From contig PHCC01000006.1 of the NCBI GenBank assembly GCA_002842215.1, positions 62,001 through 126,000 on the forward strand: a DNA stretch of 64,000 bases, in the 5' to 3' direction. Below are positions 9,781-19,422 of this stretch, one piece after another. The DNA is from Betaproteobacteria bacterium HGW-Betaproteobacteria-9. GTDB lineage: Bacteria; Pseudomonadota; Gammaproteobacteria; Burkholderiales; Burkholderiaceae_C. The translations under genes and the position numbers were made by a program. The notes under the pieces were generated by a model. It was given only the letters and a program-made list of their open reading frames with translations. It did not search any database and had not been told where the DNA came from. Each line of letters opens with the position of its first letter. Position 1 is the stretch's first letter.

Positions 9781-10236
9781 ATGAAACGATCGCGTCAACG
9801 CCGCCTGCACATCATGCGCCGCGGCCTCTGGTATTCGCTGGCGCTGTGCCTGGTCATCATGTTGTTCGGTGGCGCCGGTTTCTGGATGCTGGAGCCGCGG
9901 GTGGTGACCCTGCAGGATGGCCTGTGGCTGGCCTTCACCACCGCCGCCACCGTGGGCTACGGCGATGTGGTGCCCCATACCCAGGCCGGCCGGATCTTTG
10001 CCGTGCTGATGGTGCTGCTCGGGCTGTCGGTGCTGTCCCTGGTGACGGCCTCGCTGGCCGCGATTTTTGTCGAACAGGAAGTGGAAAACGAGGTGGTGGC
10101 GGGCGAACGGCAGATCGAACACGAGCTGATGCGCGAAATCTGCGCGCTGCGCGCCCAGGTGCAGGGTTTGCAGGACCGCATGGACGCTTCGTTGACCACT
10201 CAAGACAAACCCCAGAATCAGCAGGTCCGTTCGTGA
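9781..10236 (+). CDS. Two-TM potassium channel subunit
   Basis: Pore-only K+ channel subunit of 151 residues, expected to form a tetramer in the inner membrane. TM1 spans about residues 16-36, the pore helix leads to the selectivity filter TVGYGD at 57-62, and TM2 spans about 69-91. The tail (95-140) is charged and heptad-like, a probable coiled-coil tetramerisation segment rather than an RCK/TrkA domain. It shares a GTGA overlap with the next gene, so the two are probably co-translated. A second in-frame ATG twelve codons in is possible but leaves a shorter basic leader. Confidence 0.85.
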   Translation: MKRSRQRRLHIMRRGLWYSLALCLVIMLFGGAGFWMLEPRVVTLQDGLWLAFTTAATVGYGDVVPHTQAGRIFAVLMVLLGLSVLSLVTASLAAIFVEQEVENEVVAGERQIEHELMREICALRAQVQGLQDRMDASLTTQDKPQNQQVRS

Positions 10237-11126
10237 AACCCTCCAAGACACACAAGCCGCCGCAGAAAACCCTGCAGGAACAGCTGCCCGAACTGCGCGA
10301 AGGCCAGTCGGTCGAGCTGCTGAAGGAGCTGCACATCCTCACGCGCGAGGGCAAGCTCAACCAGGACACGCGGCGCAAGCTCAAGCAGGTCTACCACCTG
10401 GTGCAGTTCATCGAGCCGCTGCTGGCGGCGGTGCTGAAGGAGCGCGGCGACGTGACCCTGGCCGACCACGGGGCCGGCAAGTCCTACCTGGGCTTCATCC
10501 TCTACGACCTGTTTTTCAAGGCGAAACCGGTGGGCTGGGTGTATGGCGTGGAGTCGCGTGCGGAGCTGGTGGAAAAGTCGGCCGTGCTGGCCGCCCGCCT
10601 GGGCTTTGACCGCATGCGCTTCCTGGCCACCACGGTGCAGCAGGCGCTGACCGACCCGGACCTGCCACCGACCTTCGACGTGGTGACCGCATTGCACGCC
10701 TGCGACACCGCGACCGACGACGCGATTGCCTTCGGCCTGGCCAAGCAGGCGCGCCACATGGTGCTGGTGCCGTGTTGCCAGGCCGAGGTGGCCAGTGTGA
10801 TGCGCAGCAGCAAGGCGCTGAACCTGTCGCGCACACCGCTGACCGAACTCTGGCGCCACCCGCTGCACACGCGCGAATTCGGCAGCCAGATCACCAATGT
10901 GTTGCGCTGCCTGCAGCTCGAAGCCCACGGCTACAGCGTGACCGTGACCGAGCTGGTGGGCTGGGAACACTCGATGAAGAACGAGCTGATCCTGGCGAGC
11001 AAGACCGGCCCCGGCCAGCGCGCCCAGCGCGAGCGGGCGGGCGAGCGGCTGCAGCAGGTGCTCGACGAACTGGGATTGCAGGCGCTCCGGTCGCGCTTCG
11101 GCGTCGCCGAACAAGCCGCTGCCTGA
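10233..11126 (+). CDS. SAM-dependent methyltransferase, substrate unknown
   Basis: Cytoplasmic class I methyltransferase, 297 residues, of the type with the SAM-binding loop LADHGAGKSYLGFILYD (near residue 74) and a second block HACDTATDDAI that resembles the Methyltransf_32 group. The N-terminal 70 residues are basic and helical (QDTRRKLKQVYHL). VPCCQAE near residue 180 is a Cys pair conserved in this group as far as I recall. GTG 10233 overlaps the channel stop by four bases; no ATG fits. The substrate (RNA is plausible from the basic N-terminus) is not readable. Confidence 0.72.
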   Translation: MKPSKTHKPPQKTLQEQLPELREGQSVELLKELHILTREGKLNQDTRRKLKQVYHLVQFIEPLLAAVLKERGDVTLADHGAGKSYLGFILYDLFFKAKPVGWVYGVESRAELVEKSAVLAARLGFDRMRFLATTVQQALTDPDLPPTFDVVTALHACDTATDDAIAFGLAKQARHMVLVPCCQAEVASVMRSSKALNLSRTPLTELWRHPLHTREFGSQITNVLRCLQLEAHGYSVTVTELVGWEHSMKNELILASKTGPGQRAQRERAGERLQQVLDELGLQALRSRFGVAEQAAA

Positions 11127-11157
11127 GCGGCTTGTTTCCCTGGCGGGAGTGGCCCGC

Positions 11158-11760
11158 TTATTTGCCGGCGGGCTTGGGCGCCGCCGGCTTGTTGCCGTTC
11201 GCCGGCGTGCTCACACCCAGGCGTGTGCCGATCGACTGCTCCAGTGTGCGCAGCTTGGTCTCGATGTTGCCGCGCGTGTCGGCCACGAGCTTGACCTGCA
11301 ACGACTGCTGCATTTCACCCAGGTGCTGCTGGTATTTGGCGTATTCCGGCGATTCGAGCAGGCTGACGATCTTGCGCAGCTCGTCTTCGGAGAATTTCTG
11401 ATCGAGCACGGTGCCCACGGTGCTGGGGGCGAGCTGAATGGCGCGATTGCGCACCAGCGGCACGGCTTCATCAAGGTACTTTTTCGTATCGGCCTGGATC
11501 TCTTTGGCCACGGCCTCCTGCTTGTCGGCGGCGACACGCGAGCGCAGGGCCACGGCCGCGCCGTCCAGCATCTCGGCCGCGGGCTGCTCGGCCATGGTGC
11601 GGGCCAGCGATTCGATGCCCGGCTGCTGCAGTTTGAGCAGGCGGGTCACCAGCTCCTTTTTGGCCGGGGTGGAGGGGGCGGGAGTCTGTGCGCTTGCGGC
11701 GGTCGCGGTGAGCAGCAGTGCAAGGGACAGGGCGGCGGTGTTCAGCGATTTTTGGATCAT
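11158..11760 (-). CDS. DUF2059 secreted protein
   Basis: Protein of 200 residues with a clear Sec signal peptide (MIQKSLNTAALSLALLL, cleavage probably after ASAQ near residue 25). The mature part is helical, with the DUF2059 hallmark around FSEDELRKIVSLLESPEYAKY. Function of the family is unknown; it is periplasmic by prediction. The C-terminus is Pro/Ala/Lys-rich. Start ATG 11760 is set by the signal peptide; the longer open frame upstream adds a non-secretory, Pro/Gly-rich tail. Converges with the methyltransferase gene and is divergent from the antiporter gene. Confidence 0.75.
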   Translation of the reverse strand: MIQKSLNTAALSLALLLTATAASAQTPAPSTPAKKELVTRLLKLQQPGIESLARTMAEQPAAEMLDGAAVALRSRVAADKQEAVAKEIQADTKKYLDEAVPLVRNRAIQLAPSTVGTVLDQKFSEDELRKIVSLLESPEYAKYQQHLGEMQQSLQVKLVADTRGNIETKLRTLEQSIGTRLGVSTPANGNKPAAPKPAGK

Positions 11761-11968
11761 GCGGCATGTTACCCACAAAGCGGCGGCGCTCTGGAAACGC
11801 ATGTAACCAGAAGGCGGCATTTGTGAACCGGTGGCTTCTGGCCCCGGACCCCGATTTCCCGCCGGACCACCCGGGAAGACCGTGGGATGCGCAGGATGTA
11901 ACCGACCCGGGTGTTCAAGCATTTGCGAGGGCTTTACCATCCGGGCTCCCTTTCTGAAGTGAGTGCCC

Positions 11969-13159
11969 ATGTTTTCCGATGTCAATTTCCTGCTTCAGTC
12001 CATGGCCTGGCCACTGGTGCTGCTGCTGGCCTGGTTTGTGGGCGAGCGCCTGCACGAGGCCGCCAGCGTGCCGCGCGTGAGCAGTTACGTGGCGGTGGGC
12101 CTGGTGGCCAGCCTGTTTGATCTGCCCGGTCTCACCAACGCCGTGCCGGGACTGCCGTTTCTGGCCAACGTGGCGCTGTCGCTGATCTTGTTTGAGCTCG
12201 GCTACCGCATCAACCTGCGCTGGTTCCGTCACAACCCCTGGGTGCTGGCGCTGGGACTGGTGGAGTCGGTGATCACCTTCATGGCCGTCTACCTGGCCAC
12301 GGGGTGGTTCGACCTGCCGACCGAGACCCGCCTCATCATTGCGGCCTTGTCGGTTTCCGCCTCGCCCGCGGGCATCGCGCGCGTGGCCAACGAGCTGCGC
12401 AGCGCGGGGCAGGTGACCGAGCGTGTCATGCACCTGTGCGCCATCAACTGCCTGGTCTCGGTGCTCGCGCTCAATCTGGTGGTGGGCTACTGGCACCTGA
12501 GCACCTCGGGTGATCTCGTGATGGCCGCGTTTGGCAGCATCCACGTGCTGGGCACGTCGGTGGCGGTGGGCGCGCTGCTGGGCGTGGCCGGTCCCTGGCT
12601 GCTGCGCTCGCAACGCATCCAGGAGCGCGACGTGACGTTGGTGTTCGCGCTGGCGGTGGTGTTGCTCACCACCATGGCCTACGGCCTCAAACTGTCGCCG
12701 TTGCTGGCGGCGCTCACGTTCGGCATCGTTGCGCGCGAGCGCCGCGTGCACCTGACCAACGCGCAGCGCGGTTTCGGCACCGCGGGCGATCTGCTCACGG
12801 TGTTCCTCTTCGTGTACATCGCCGCGCTGCTGGACTGGACCGACATCTGGGGCGGCATGCTGATGGGCCTGGTGCTGATCGTCGTGCGAACCGCGTCCAA
12901 GGTGGCCTGCAGTCTGGCGGCGGCGCGCCTGTCGGGCATCACCGAACGCAAGGGCTTGCTCACCGGACTGGCGCTCACGCCCATGTCGGCCTTCGCCATC
13001 TTGCTGCTGGAGCAGAGCCGGCTGTACGGCTTCGATCCAGCCCAGCAGGTGCTCGCGGTCATGGCCGGCATGATGCTGGTGCAGGAACTGCTGGGGCCGC
13101 TGGTGACCCAGCGCAGCCTGATGGCCGCGCACGAAACCCACGTCACGAAAGAGGGCTGA
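11969..13159 (+). CDS. Cation:proton antiporter (CPA2/Kef-like)
   Basis: Integral membrane protein of 396 residues with about 11-12 hydrophobic segments and no cytosolic TrkA-N domain, consistent with a sodium/hydrogen-exchanger-fold antiporter. LILFELGYRINLRWF matches the conserved FxxGLE-like TM motif region, and SASPAGIARVANEL corresponds to the discontinuous helix region where CPA proteins carry the ion-binding acidic residues; here the usual Asp pair is not evident. Start at ATG 11969 with AAGTGAG upstream; the GTG two codons earlier is an alternative. Three bases separate it from ybdK, so the two form an operon. Confidence 0.72.
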   Translation: MFSDVNFLLQSMAWPLVLLLAWFVGERLHEAASVPRVSSYVAVGLVASLFDLPGLTNAVPGLPFLANVALSLILFELGYRINLRWFRHNPWVLALGLVESVITFMAVYLATGWFDLPTETRLIIAALSVSASPAGIARVANELRSAGQVTERVMHLCAINCLVSVLALNLVVGYWHLSTSGDLVMAAFGSIHVLGTSVAVGALLGVAGPWLLRSQRIQERDVTLVFALAVVLLTTMAYGLKLSPLLAALTFGIVARERRVHLTNAQRGFGTAGDLLTVFLFVYIAALLDWTDIWGGMLMGLVLIVVRTASKVACSLAAARLSGITERKGLLTGLALTPMSAFAILLLEQSRLYGFDPAQQVLAVMAGMMLVQELLGPLVTQRSLMAAHETHVTKEG

Positions 13160-13162
13160 ACG

Positions 13163-14290
13163 ATGCCATTGGAAACCTTCAAGTCATCGAAGTCGCTGAC
13201 CATGGGCGTGGAGCTGGAACTGCAACTCGTCAACACCTACGACATGGACCTCTCCAGCAGCGCCAACGACCTGCTGGAGCTGCTGCGGCGCAAGCCCTTC
13301 CCGGGGGTGGTCACGCCCGAGATGACGCAGAGCATGATCGAGATCGCGACCGACATCCAGACCGAACACGGCCCGCTGCTGGCGCAGCTGCGCGAGATCC
13401 GCGACACCCTGGTGCGCGCGGGCGACCGGCTCAACATCGAGATCGCGGGCGGTGGCACGCACCCGTTCCAGCGCTGGTTCGAGCAGCGCATCTTCTCCAA
13501 GCCGCGTTTCGAACAGCTCTCGGGCCTGTACGGCTATCTCGCCAAACAGTTCACCGTGTTTGGCCAGCATGTGCACATCGGCTGCGCGTCGCCCGACGAA
13601 GCGCTGTTCCTGCTGCACTCGCTCAACCGCTACGTGCCGCACTTCATCGCGCTCTCGGCCTCGTCGCCGTTCTTCCAGGGTGTGGACACGCTGTTCGACT
13701 CGGCGCGACTGAACTCGGTGTTCGCCTTCCCGCTCAGCGGTCGAGCGCCCTTCACGCTGAGCTGGGACGAGTTCGCCAACGTGTACTTCACCAAGATGGA
13801 GAGCACCGGCGTCGTCAAGTCCATGAAGGATTTTTACTGGGACATCCGGCCCAAGCCCGAGTACGGCACGATCGAACTGCGCGTGTGCGACACGCCGCTG
13901 ACGGTGGAGCGTGCCGCCGGCCTGGCGTGTTACTTGCAGGCGCTGTGCCGCCACCTGCTGGAGCGCACCGAGGTGCCACCCGAAGAAGACGACTACCTCG
14001 TCTACACCTACAACCGCTTCCAGGCCTGCCGCTTCGGGCTCGACGGCATGATGGTCAACCCCAAGACGCGCGAGCAGATCAGCATCCGCGAGGACGTCCT
14101 GGCCACCTTGCGCCACTTGGGGCCGCACGCCGAAGCGCTGAACTCACAGGCCGCGCTCGACGAGATCGAGCGCACCGCCGCGCGCGATGGCAACCACGCC
14201 AGCTTCCTGCGCAAGCAGTACGCCGCCAGCGGCAGCGTGCAGGGTGTGGTGCGCGCGAGCGTGGACGCTTTGCGGAGCGGTCCGGGCTGA
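13163..14290 (+). CDS. ybdK: Glutamate-cysteine ligase-like carboxylate-amine ligase (YbdK family)
   Basis: ATP-dependent carboxylate-amine ligase of the GCS2 family, 375 residues, close to the usual 370. Family blocks are visible: [10 protein letters not shown] near residue 15 (metal and substrate Glu residues), [10 protein letters not shown] near 95, FGQHVHIG near 131 and [23 protein letters not shown] near 222. YbdK enzymes have weak gamma-glutamyl-cysteine synthetase activity in vitro; the true substrate is unsettled. It follows the antiporter by three bases; GSH-related regulation of Kef-type antiporters makes the pairing suggestive but unproved. Confidence 0.9.
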   Translation: MPLETFKSSKSLTMGVELELQLVNTYDMDLSSSANDLLELLRRKPFPGVVTPEMTQSMIEIATDIQTEHGPLLAQLREIRDTLVRAGDRLNIEIAGGGTHPFQRWFEQRIFSKPRFEQLSGLYGYLAKQFTVFGQHVHIGCASPDEALFLLHSLNRYVPHFIALSASSPFFQGVDTLFDSARLNSVFAFPLSGRAPFTLSWDEFANVYFTKMESTGVVKSMKDFYWDIRPKPEYGTIELRVCDTPLTVERAAGLACYLQALCRHLLERTEVPPEEDDYLVYTYNRFQACRFGLDGMMVNPKTREQISIREDVLATLRHLGPHAEALNSQAALDEIERTAARDGNHASFLRKQYAASGSVQGVVRASVDALRSGPG

Positions 14291-14425
14291 GGCTTGCACT
14301 GCTCCACGGACACAGGGCTGGAATAAGCGGGGTGATTCCGGCCCATCTCCGGGCTTGTCAGGCAAACACCTACAACGTGAATGGCGGTGCGCCGACTTAA
14401 CGTTTTGAAACAGGATGAATACAGT

Positions 14426-14453
14426 TTGTGACATCGACAAACGAATTGTTATT
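14426..14453 (+). promoter_or_regulatory. Candidate sigma70-type promoter for the 89-aa gene
   Basis: TTGTGA (14426-14431) and GTTATT (14448-14453) with a 16-base spacer lie in an AT-rich stretch that contrasts with the flanking DNA, 27 bases upstream of the next start codon. Spacing and sequence are acceptable but not perfect. Confidence 0.35.
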
Positions 14454-14479
14454 CACCCTTTTTTCCGCAGGACACCGCC

Positions 14480-14749
14480 ATGAACTCGATCCACAGCCGC
14501 CTCAACCCCTTCGTCCTCATGCTCGACCCGGAAGCCGTGATCAGCGCCATGGAAGACAGCAAGATGCTGCGTGGCCTGCGCCAGCGCGTCTGCCGCCCGC
14601 TGGACAAGCCCCTGATCCCGAAGACCCACAGCATCGACCGCATCGCCCTGCGCGACTACGACGCCGTGATCGACGCCGAAGAGTTCATGGATTCGGGCGT
14701 GGCGTACTACGCTGAAGCCCAGCCGGCCCTGCAGCAAGCTGTGCACTGA
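14480..14749 (+). CDS. Small conserved-looking hypothetical protein
   Basis: Protein of 89 residues of unknown function. No signal peptide or membrane segment; one basic helix (KMLRGLRQRVCRPLDKPLIPK) and an acidic C-terminal third (YDAVIDAEEFMDSG). Codon use matches the genome, the start has AGGA about ten bases upstream, and a plausible promoter precedes it, so it is probably a real gene. Its TGA directly abuts the stop codon of the convergent ABC permease gene with no base between. Confidence 0.65.
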   Translation: MNSIHSRLNPFVLMLDPEAVISAMEDSKMLRGLRQRVCRPLDKPLIPKTHSIDRIALRDYDAVIDAEEFMDSGVAYYAEAQPALQQAVH

Positions 14750-15586
14750 TCACTTTGCAAAGCGTTTTCTTGTGAGAGCCAGCGCCAGCCAGAAGGCGAC
14801 CACCGTATACAAAACCAGCACCGCGGCATGTAGCCAGGTCTGATCGGGCCACTGGTCCATGAACAGGGGACGCACCAGCTCCACCGCATTGGTCAGCGGC
14901 AGCCAGTCTGAAATTGCACGAACCACCCCGGGCAGCTGCTCCCTCGGAAAGAAGACCCCGGAGAGGAACATCATCGGGGTCAGGAACAGCGTGAAGTAGT
15001 AGGTGAAGAAGTCGTAGCCCTGGGCCAGGGCGTTGAACACCAGGGCGATGCACGAAAACGTGATGCCCACCCCCAGCAGCACTGGCCAGGCCAGCAACAG
15101 CTTGGGTGAATGGCTGATGCCCAGACCGAGCATCACGGCCATGATCGCCGTCACCGAAAACAGCGCCTTGAAGCCGGCCCACAACATCTCGGCCAGCACC
15201 ACGTCGTCCAGGCTCACCGGCGCGTTCATGATGCCGTCCCAGGTCTTCTGCACGTGCATGCGCGAAAACGCCGAGTACAGCGCCTCGAAGCTGGCCGCGT
15301 TCATGGCGCTCATGCAGATACTGCCGCTGGCGAGGAACAGGATGTAGGGCACCGAAGTGCTGCCCTGTGGCGTGGCGATGGTCACCTGGCCCACCAGCGC
15401 ACCCATGCCGTAACCGAACGCCACCAGCCACATCAGCGGCTCGGCGATGTTGCCCACCAGACTGGGAATGGCCAGCTTTTTCCAGACCAGCAGGTTGCGC
15501 AGGAACACCGGCCACCAGCGGCTCGAAAGCCTAGGGGCAGCCCAGTGTGAAGGGGTTGTGGCCACGGTTGTTGTGTTCATGTTCAT
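14750..15586 (-). CDS. ABC-2 type exporter permease (NodJ-like)
   Basis: Inner-membrane permease of 278 residues with about six transmembrane segments and the ABC-2 signature GVFFPREQLPG near residue 205, resembling NodJ. Pairs with the ATPase gene immediately upstream. ATG 15586 overlaps the ATPase stop as ATGA; a second ATG two codons later (15580) is possible, and GAGG lies before both. Exports an unidentified substrate; NodIJ proteins of rhizobia export lipo-oligosaccharides, but relatives in non-nodulating Burkholderiales have no proven cargo. Confidence 0.85.
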   Translation of the reverse strand: MNMNTTTVATTPSHWAAPRLSSRWWPVFLRNLLVWKKLAIPSLVGNIAEPLMWLVAFGYGMGALVGQVTIATPQGSTSVPYILFLASGSICMSAMNAASFEALYSAFSRMHVQKTWDGIMNAPVSLDDVVLAEMLWAGFKALFSVTAIMAVMLGLGISHSPKLLLAWPVLLGVGITFSCIALVFNALAQGYDFFTYYFTLFLTPMMFLSGVFFPREQLPGVVRAISDWLPLTNAVELVRPLFMDQWPDQTWLHAAVLVLYTVVAFWLALALTRKRFAK

Positions 15587-16518
15587 CCGTCCTCGCGGAT
15601 CTGCCGACCGGTGAGTTTCAGAAACAAGTCTTCCAGGTTGGCTGGTCTGTGCAGGGTGCGCAGCTGGTGGTGCTGGCCCAGCGCGGCCAGCAGCGGCAGG
15701 GCCTGCGCGGTGTAAAAAAACACGGTTTCTCCGCTGACCTCCACCCGCGCCGCGAGTGCGCGCAGGGCGGCGTGTTCTTCGGCCTGCGCCAGCGCCAGCG
15801 CGCCGTTGCCGTAGACCTCCACCACGTCGGGCTCCAGGTGCTGGGCGATCAGTTCGCGCGGGCGGCCCTCGGCGATCTTGCGGCCGTGGTCCAGCACCAG
15901 CAGGCGCGAGCACAGGCGCTCGGCCTCGTCCATGAAATGCGTGGTCAGCAGGATGCTCTTGCCCTGCTGCAGCAGCAGTTGCAGGCGTTCCCACATCAGG
16001 TGGCGCGCCTGCGGGTCCAGCCCGGTGGTGGGTTCGTCGAGCATCAGCAGGCGCGGGTCGTTCACCAGCGCGCGCGCCAGCGACAGGCGCCGCTTCATGC
16101 CGCCCGAGAGTTCACCCGGCTTGGCGTCGGCCTTGTGCGAGAGCGCGGCGAACTCCAGCAGCTGCGGGATGCGCGGGTGGATCTGCACGGCGCTCATGCC
16201 GAAGTAGCGGCCGTAGACCAGCAGGTTTTCGGCGCAGGAAAAATCCGGGTCCAGCGTGTCGATCTGGCTCACCACGCCCAGCTGCGCCTTGATGGCCAGG
16301 ACGTCGCGCGGCATGTCCATGCCAAAGGCGGTGATGCGGCCCGCGTCCGGCGCGGTCAGTCCCAGGCACATGCGGATGGTCGTGGTCTTGCCGGCCCCAT
16401 TGGGCCCGATCACGCCCAGGCATTCGCCCGGCGCGATGCTGAACGACAGGTCGTCCACCACGGTGTTGCCGCCATAGCGCTTGGCCAGGTGCTGGCATTC
16501 GAAGAGGTTGGCACTCAT
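15583..16518 (-). CDS. ABC transporter ATPase (NodI-like)
   Basis: Cytoplasmic ATP-binding subunit, 311 residues. Walker A GPNGAGKTTT, signature LSGGMKRRLSLARAL and Walker B LLMLDEPTTGLD are intact, followed by the switch His in LLTTHFMDEAERL. The C-terminal 80 residues form the DUF4162-like extension found in drug or polysaccharide exporters. ATG 16518 matches the usual family start; ATG 16560 is also open and adds 14 residues. Operon with the permease; 106 bases separate it from the divergent psd. Confidence 0.88.
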   Translation of the reverse strand: MSANLFECQHLAKRYGGNTVVDDLSFSIAPGECLGVIGPNGAGKTTTIRMCLGLTAPDAGRITAFGMDMPRDVLAIKAQLGVVSQIDTLDPDFSCAENLLVYGRYFGMSAVQIHPRIPQLLEFAALSHKADAKPGELSGGMKRRLSLARALVNDPRLLMLDEPTTGLDPQARHLMWERLQLLLQQGKSILLTTHFMDEAERLCSRLLVLDHGRKIAEGRPRELIAQHLEPDVVEVYGNGALALAQAEEHAALRALAARVEVSGETVFFYTAQALPLLAALGQHHQLRTLHRPANLEDLFLKLTGRQIREDG

Positions 16519-16624
16519 GGAAGGGCATTGTGCCCGCGCGTTCGAGCCTCCGCGCGACATGGGCGCCAGGGGTGCCGCCTACAATACCGGCACCGGGCCG
16601 ATCGGTCTTTTCACGCGTTTTGCC

Positions 16625-17542
16625 GTGTCCTTATCCCCTGCTGTTGTTCTGCAATACCTGCTGCCCAAACGGGCACTGACCGTGTTCGCCGGCTGGTGCG
16701 CCGGATCGAAGGCGACCTGGTGGACGCGCAGGGTGATCCCCTGGTTCATCCGCCGTTACGGCGTCAACATGGCCGAGGCGGCGAACCCGGACCCGCGCGG
16801 TTACGCCACCTTCAACGAATTTTTCACCCGGGCGCTCAAGCCCGGCGCACGACCACTCGCGCGCGCGGCCTTTGTCTGCCCGGTGGATGGTGCCATCAGC
16901 CAGTTCGGCGCCATCGAAAAAGACCAGATCTTCCAGGCCAAGGGCCACAGTTACAGCACACAGGCGCTGGTGGGCGGTGACGCCGAACTGGCCGCGCAAT
17001 TCGAAGATGGCGCCTTCGCCACCATCTACCTCAGCCCCAGGGATTACCACCGCATCCACATGCCCAGCGCCGCGCGCCTGCGCCGCATGATCCATGTGCC
17101 GGGCGACCTGTTTTCCGTCAACCCGACCACGGCGCGCGGCGTGCCCGGCCTGTTCGCGCGCAACGAGCGCGTGGTCTGCGTGTTCGACGTGCCGCACGGC
17201 GAGAGCGGCGAGATGCGCCCCTTCGTGCAGGTGCTGGTGGGCGCCACCATCGTCGGCAGCATGGCCACCGTCTGGCATGGCGTGGTGAACCCGCCGCGCC
17301 CGGGCCAGGTGCGCGAGTGGCGCTACGACGACAAGGCCTTTTTGCTGGACCGCGGGGAAGAGATGGGCTGTTTCCTGCTCGGCTCCACCGTGGTGCTGCT
17401 CTGGCCGAAAGACACCATTCAATTCAACGAGCAGTGGCTGGCCGGGCAGGGCGTGCGCATGGGTGAAGCCATGGGCAGCGTCGTGGTGGCCGTGCCCGAC
17501 TCCTGCCCGCAGACCTTGATCACCTCCCAGGACACTCCATGA
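16625..17542 (+). CDS. psd: Phosphatidylserine decarboxylase proenzyme
   Basis: Membrane-associated enzyme that makes phosphatidylethanolamine from phosphatidylserine. The pyruvoyl group arises by self-cleavage at Gly253-Ser254 in the LGST motif ([10 protein letters not shown]), splitting the 305-residue chain into beta and alpha subunits. HIHMP and the conserved [18 protein letters not shown] region are present. The start is GTG 16625: it gives the family-typical N-terminus ([11 protein letters not shown]), although no clear ribosome binding site precedes it; the frame is open to 16481. Overlaps purT by ATGA, an unusual pairing of phospholipid and purine genes. Confidence 0.92.
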   Translation: MSLSPAVVLQYLLPKRALTVFAGWCAGSKATWWTRRVIPWFIRRYGVNMAEAANPDPRGYATFNEFFTRALKPGARPLARAAFVCPVDGAISQFGAIEKDQIFQAKGHSYSTQALVGGDAELAAQFEDGAFATIYLSPRDYHRIHMPSAARLRRMIHVPGDLFSVNPTTARGVPGLFARNERVVCVFDVPHGESGEMRPFVQVLVGATIVGSMATVWHGVVNPPRPGQVREWRYDDKAFLLDRGEEMGCFLLGSTVVLLWPKDTIQFNEQWLAGQGVRMGEAMGSVVVAVPDSCPQTLITSQDTP

Positions 17543-18765
17543 TCACCCTCGGTACCCCCCTGTCTCCCTCCGCCACCAAGGTGATGCTTCTCGGCTCCGG
17601 CGAGCTGGGCAAAGAGGTGCTGATCGCCTTGCAGCGCCTGGGCGTTGAGACCATCGCGGTGGACCGTTACGACAACGCGCCGGGCCACCAAGTGGCGCAC
17701 CACGCGCGCACCATCACCATGAGCGACCCGGTGCAACTGAAAGCGCTGATCGAGGCCGAGCGCCCGCATCTGGTGGTGCCCGAGATCGAGGCCATCGCCA
17801 CGCCCACGTTGCAGGCGCTGGAAGCGGCCGGTGTGGTGCGTGTGATCCCCACGGCGCGCGCCGCGCGCCTGACCATGGACCGCGAAGGCATCCGCCGCCT
17901 CGCCGCTGAAACGCTGGGCCTGCCGACCAGCCCCTACCAGTTTTGTGACTCGCTGGAAGAGCTGCAGGCCGCCATTGACGCCGGCATCGGCTACCCCTGC
18001 ATCGTCAAGCCGGTGATGAGCTCGTCGGGCAAGGGCCAGAGCAAGATCGACGGCCCGGCCGATGTGAAGACCGCCTGGGACTACGCCATGTCGGGCGGCC
18101 GTGTCGGCCCGGGCCGCATCATCGTCGAAGGTTTCATCGACTTCGACTACGAGATCACGCAACTCACCGTGCGCGCGCTCGGTGCGGATGGCCAGATTGA
18201 AACCCACTTCTGCGACCCCATTGGCCACGTGCAGGTCGGTGGCGATTACGTGGAAAGCTGGCAGCCGTACCCCATGACGCCGACCGCGCTGGCCGAGTCG
18301 CGCCGCATCGCCAAGGCGGTGACGGACGATCTGGGCGTGGGGCATGACGGCCAGCCTTCGGGTCTGGGCCTGTTCGGCGTCGAGCTGTTCGTGAAGGGCG
18401 ACCAGGTCTGGTTCAGCGAAGTGAGCCCGCGCCCACACGACACCGGCATGGTGACCATGATCACGCAGTGGCAGAACGAGTTCGAGCTGCACGCCCGCGC
18501 CATCCTCGGCTTGCCGGTGAGCACCGCTCTCAAGAGCCCGGGCGCCAGCGCCGTGATCTACGGCGGTGTGGAAGCCCAGGGCATTGTGTTCGACGGCGTG
18601 GACGAGGCCATGCGCGTGCCCAACAGCGAAATCCGCCTGTTCGGCAAACCCGAGAGCTTTGTGAAGCGCCGCATGGGTGTGGCGCTGGTGCACGACGCAG
18701 ACGTCGAAGTTGCGCGCACGCAGGCCAAGCTCGCGGCCGCGAAAGTCAAACCCCGGCTGGCCTGA
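17539..18765 (+). CDS. purT: Formate-dependent phosphoribosylglycinamide formyltransferase PurT
   Basis: ATP-grasp enzyme, 408 residues, that makes formyl-GAR from GAR, formate and ATP, the folate-independent route for step three of purine synthesis. Seen: N-terminal Rossmann-like start [16 protein letters not shown]-grasp core [15 protein letters not shown] and the metal-binding [15 protein letters not shown]. Length equals the usual 390-400. Translation is coupled to psd by a four-base overlap, and its last 20 bases overlap the convergent DUF2238 gene. Confidence 0.95.
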   Translation: MITLGTPLSPSATKVMLLGSGELGKEVLIALQRLGVETIAVDRYDNAPGHQVAHHARTITMSDPVQLKALIEAERPHLVVPEIEAIATPTLQALEAAGVVRVIPTARAARLTMDREGIRRLAAETLGLPTSPYQFCDSLEELQAAIDAGIGYPCIVKPVMSSSGKGQSKIDGPADVKTAWDYAMSGGRVGPGRIIVEGFIDFDYEITQLTVRALGADGQIETHFCDPIGHVQVGGDYVESWQPYPMTPTALAESRRIAKAVTDDLGVGHDGQPSGLGLFGVELFVKGDQVWFSEVSPRPHDTGMVTMITQWQNEFELHARAILGLPVSTALKSPGASAVIYGGVEAQGIVFDGVDEAMRVPNSEIRLFGKPESFVKRRMGVALVHDADVEVARTQAKLAAAKVKPRLA

Positions 18766-19396
18766 CTGCCGCGGGAGCGGGCAGGCGCGCGAGCTGCGCG
18801 TCGTGCCAGCGCGCCAACAGCAACTGCGCCGCGATGGCGCCGACGAAGGCCAGTGCCATGTCTTTCTGCGTGTCCCACGGATCGCCCTGGGTGCCCAGGA
18901 AGGCGTCCGCACCCGCGCCAATCGCCACCGCAACGCCCCATTCGATCAGTTCGTAGAGCGCGCTGATCGCACCGCACACGCACACCACGATCACGAACAG
19001 CCAGCGTCCGGGCCGCAGCGGCGTCCGGCGCAGCAGCAGCTCACGCGCCACCAGGGCGGGCACGAAGCCCTGGGCCAGGTGGCCGATGCCGTCGTAGGGG
19101 TTGCGCGCGAGGCCCATGAGGTCCTGCATCCAGAAACCCAGCGGCACCTTGGCGTAGGTGTAGTGGCCGCCCAGCATCAGGACCAGTGCGTGCACGAAGA
19201 TCAGCGCATAGACCAGCCGCGTGAGCGGAAAACGCTGCCAGCTGAACCAGAGCAATGGCAGGGTGATGATCACGGGCGCCACTTCCAGGGCCCAGGTGTC
19301 GAGCTCCAGCGGATGGAAGCCCGACAGGGCGAGCAGCGCCAGCAGGACCAGCGAATAGATCAGCAGGCCGCGCGGGCCCAGGCTTGTTTCGTGCAT
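18746..19396 (-). CDS. DUF2238 (YjdF-type) membrane protein
   Basis: Inner-membrane protein of 216 residues with about six hydrophobic segments; resembles the DUF2238/YjdF family, whose function is unknown. The loop [21 protein letters not shown] with the embedded GHxxQG, and the later [12 protein letters not shown], carry the family's conserved polar residues in membrane segments. DTQKDM near the C-terminus is also typical. Start at ATG 19396; the reading frame is open far upstream as a shadow of the next gene. Overlaps purT by 20 bases at the 3' end. Confidence 0.8.
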   Translation of the reverse strand: MHETSLGPRGLLIYSLVLLALLALSGFHPLELDTWALEVAPVIITLPLLWFSWQRFPLTRLVYALIFVHALVLMLGGHYTYAKVPLGFWMQDLMGLARNPYDGIGHLAQGFVPALVARELLLRRTPLRPGRWLFVIVVCVCGAISALYELIEWGVAVAIGAGADAFLGTQGDPWDTQKDMALAFVGAIAAQLLLARWHDAQLARLPAPAAVRPAGV

Positions 19397-19422
19397 CGGC
19401 GGATCATATTCAACGCCGGAAC

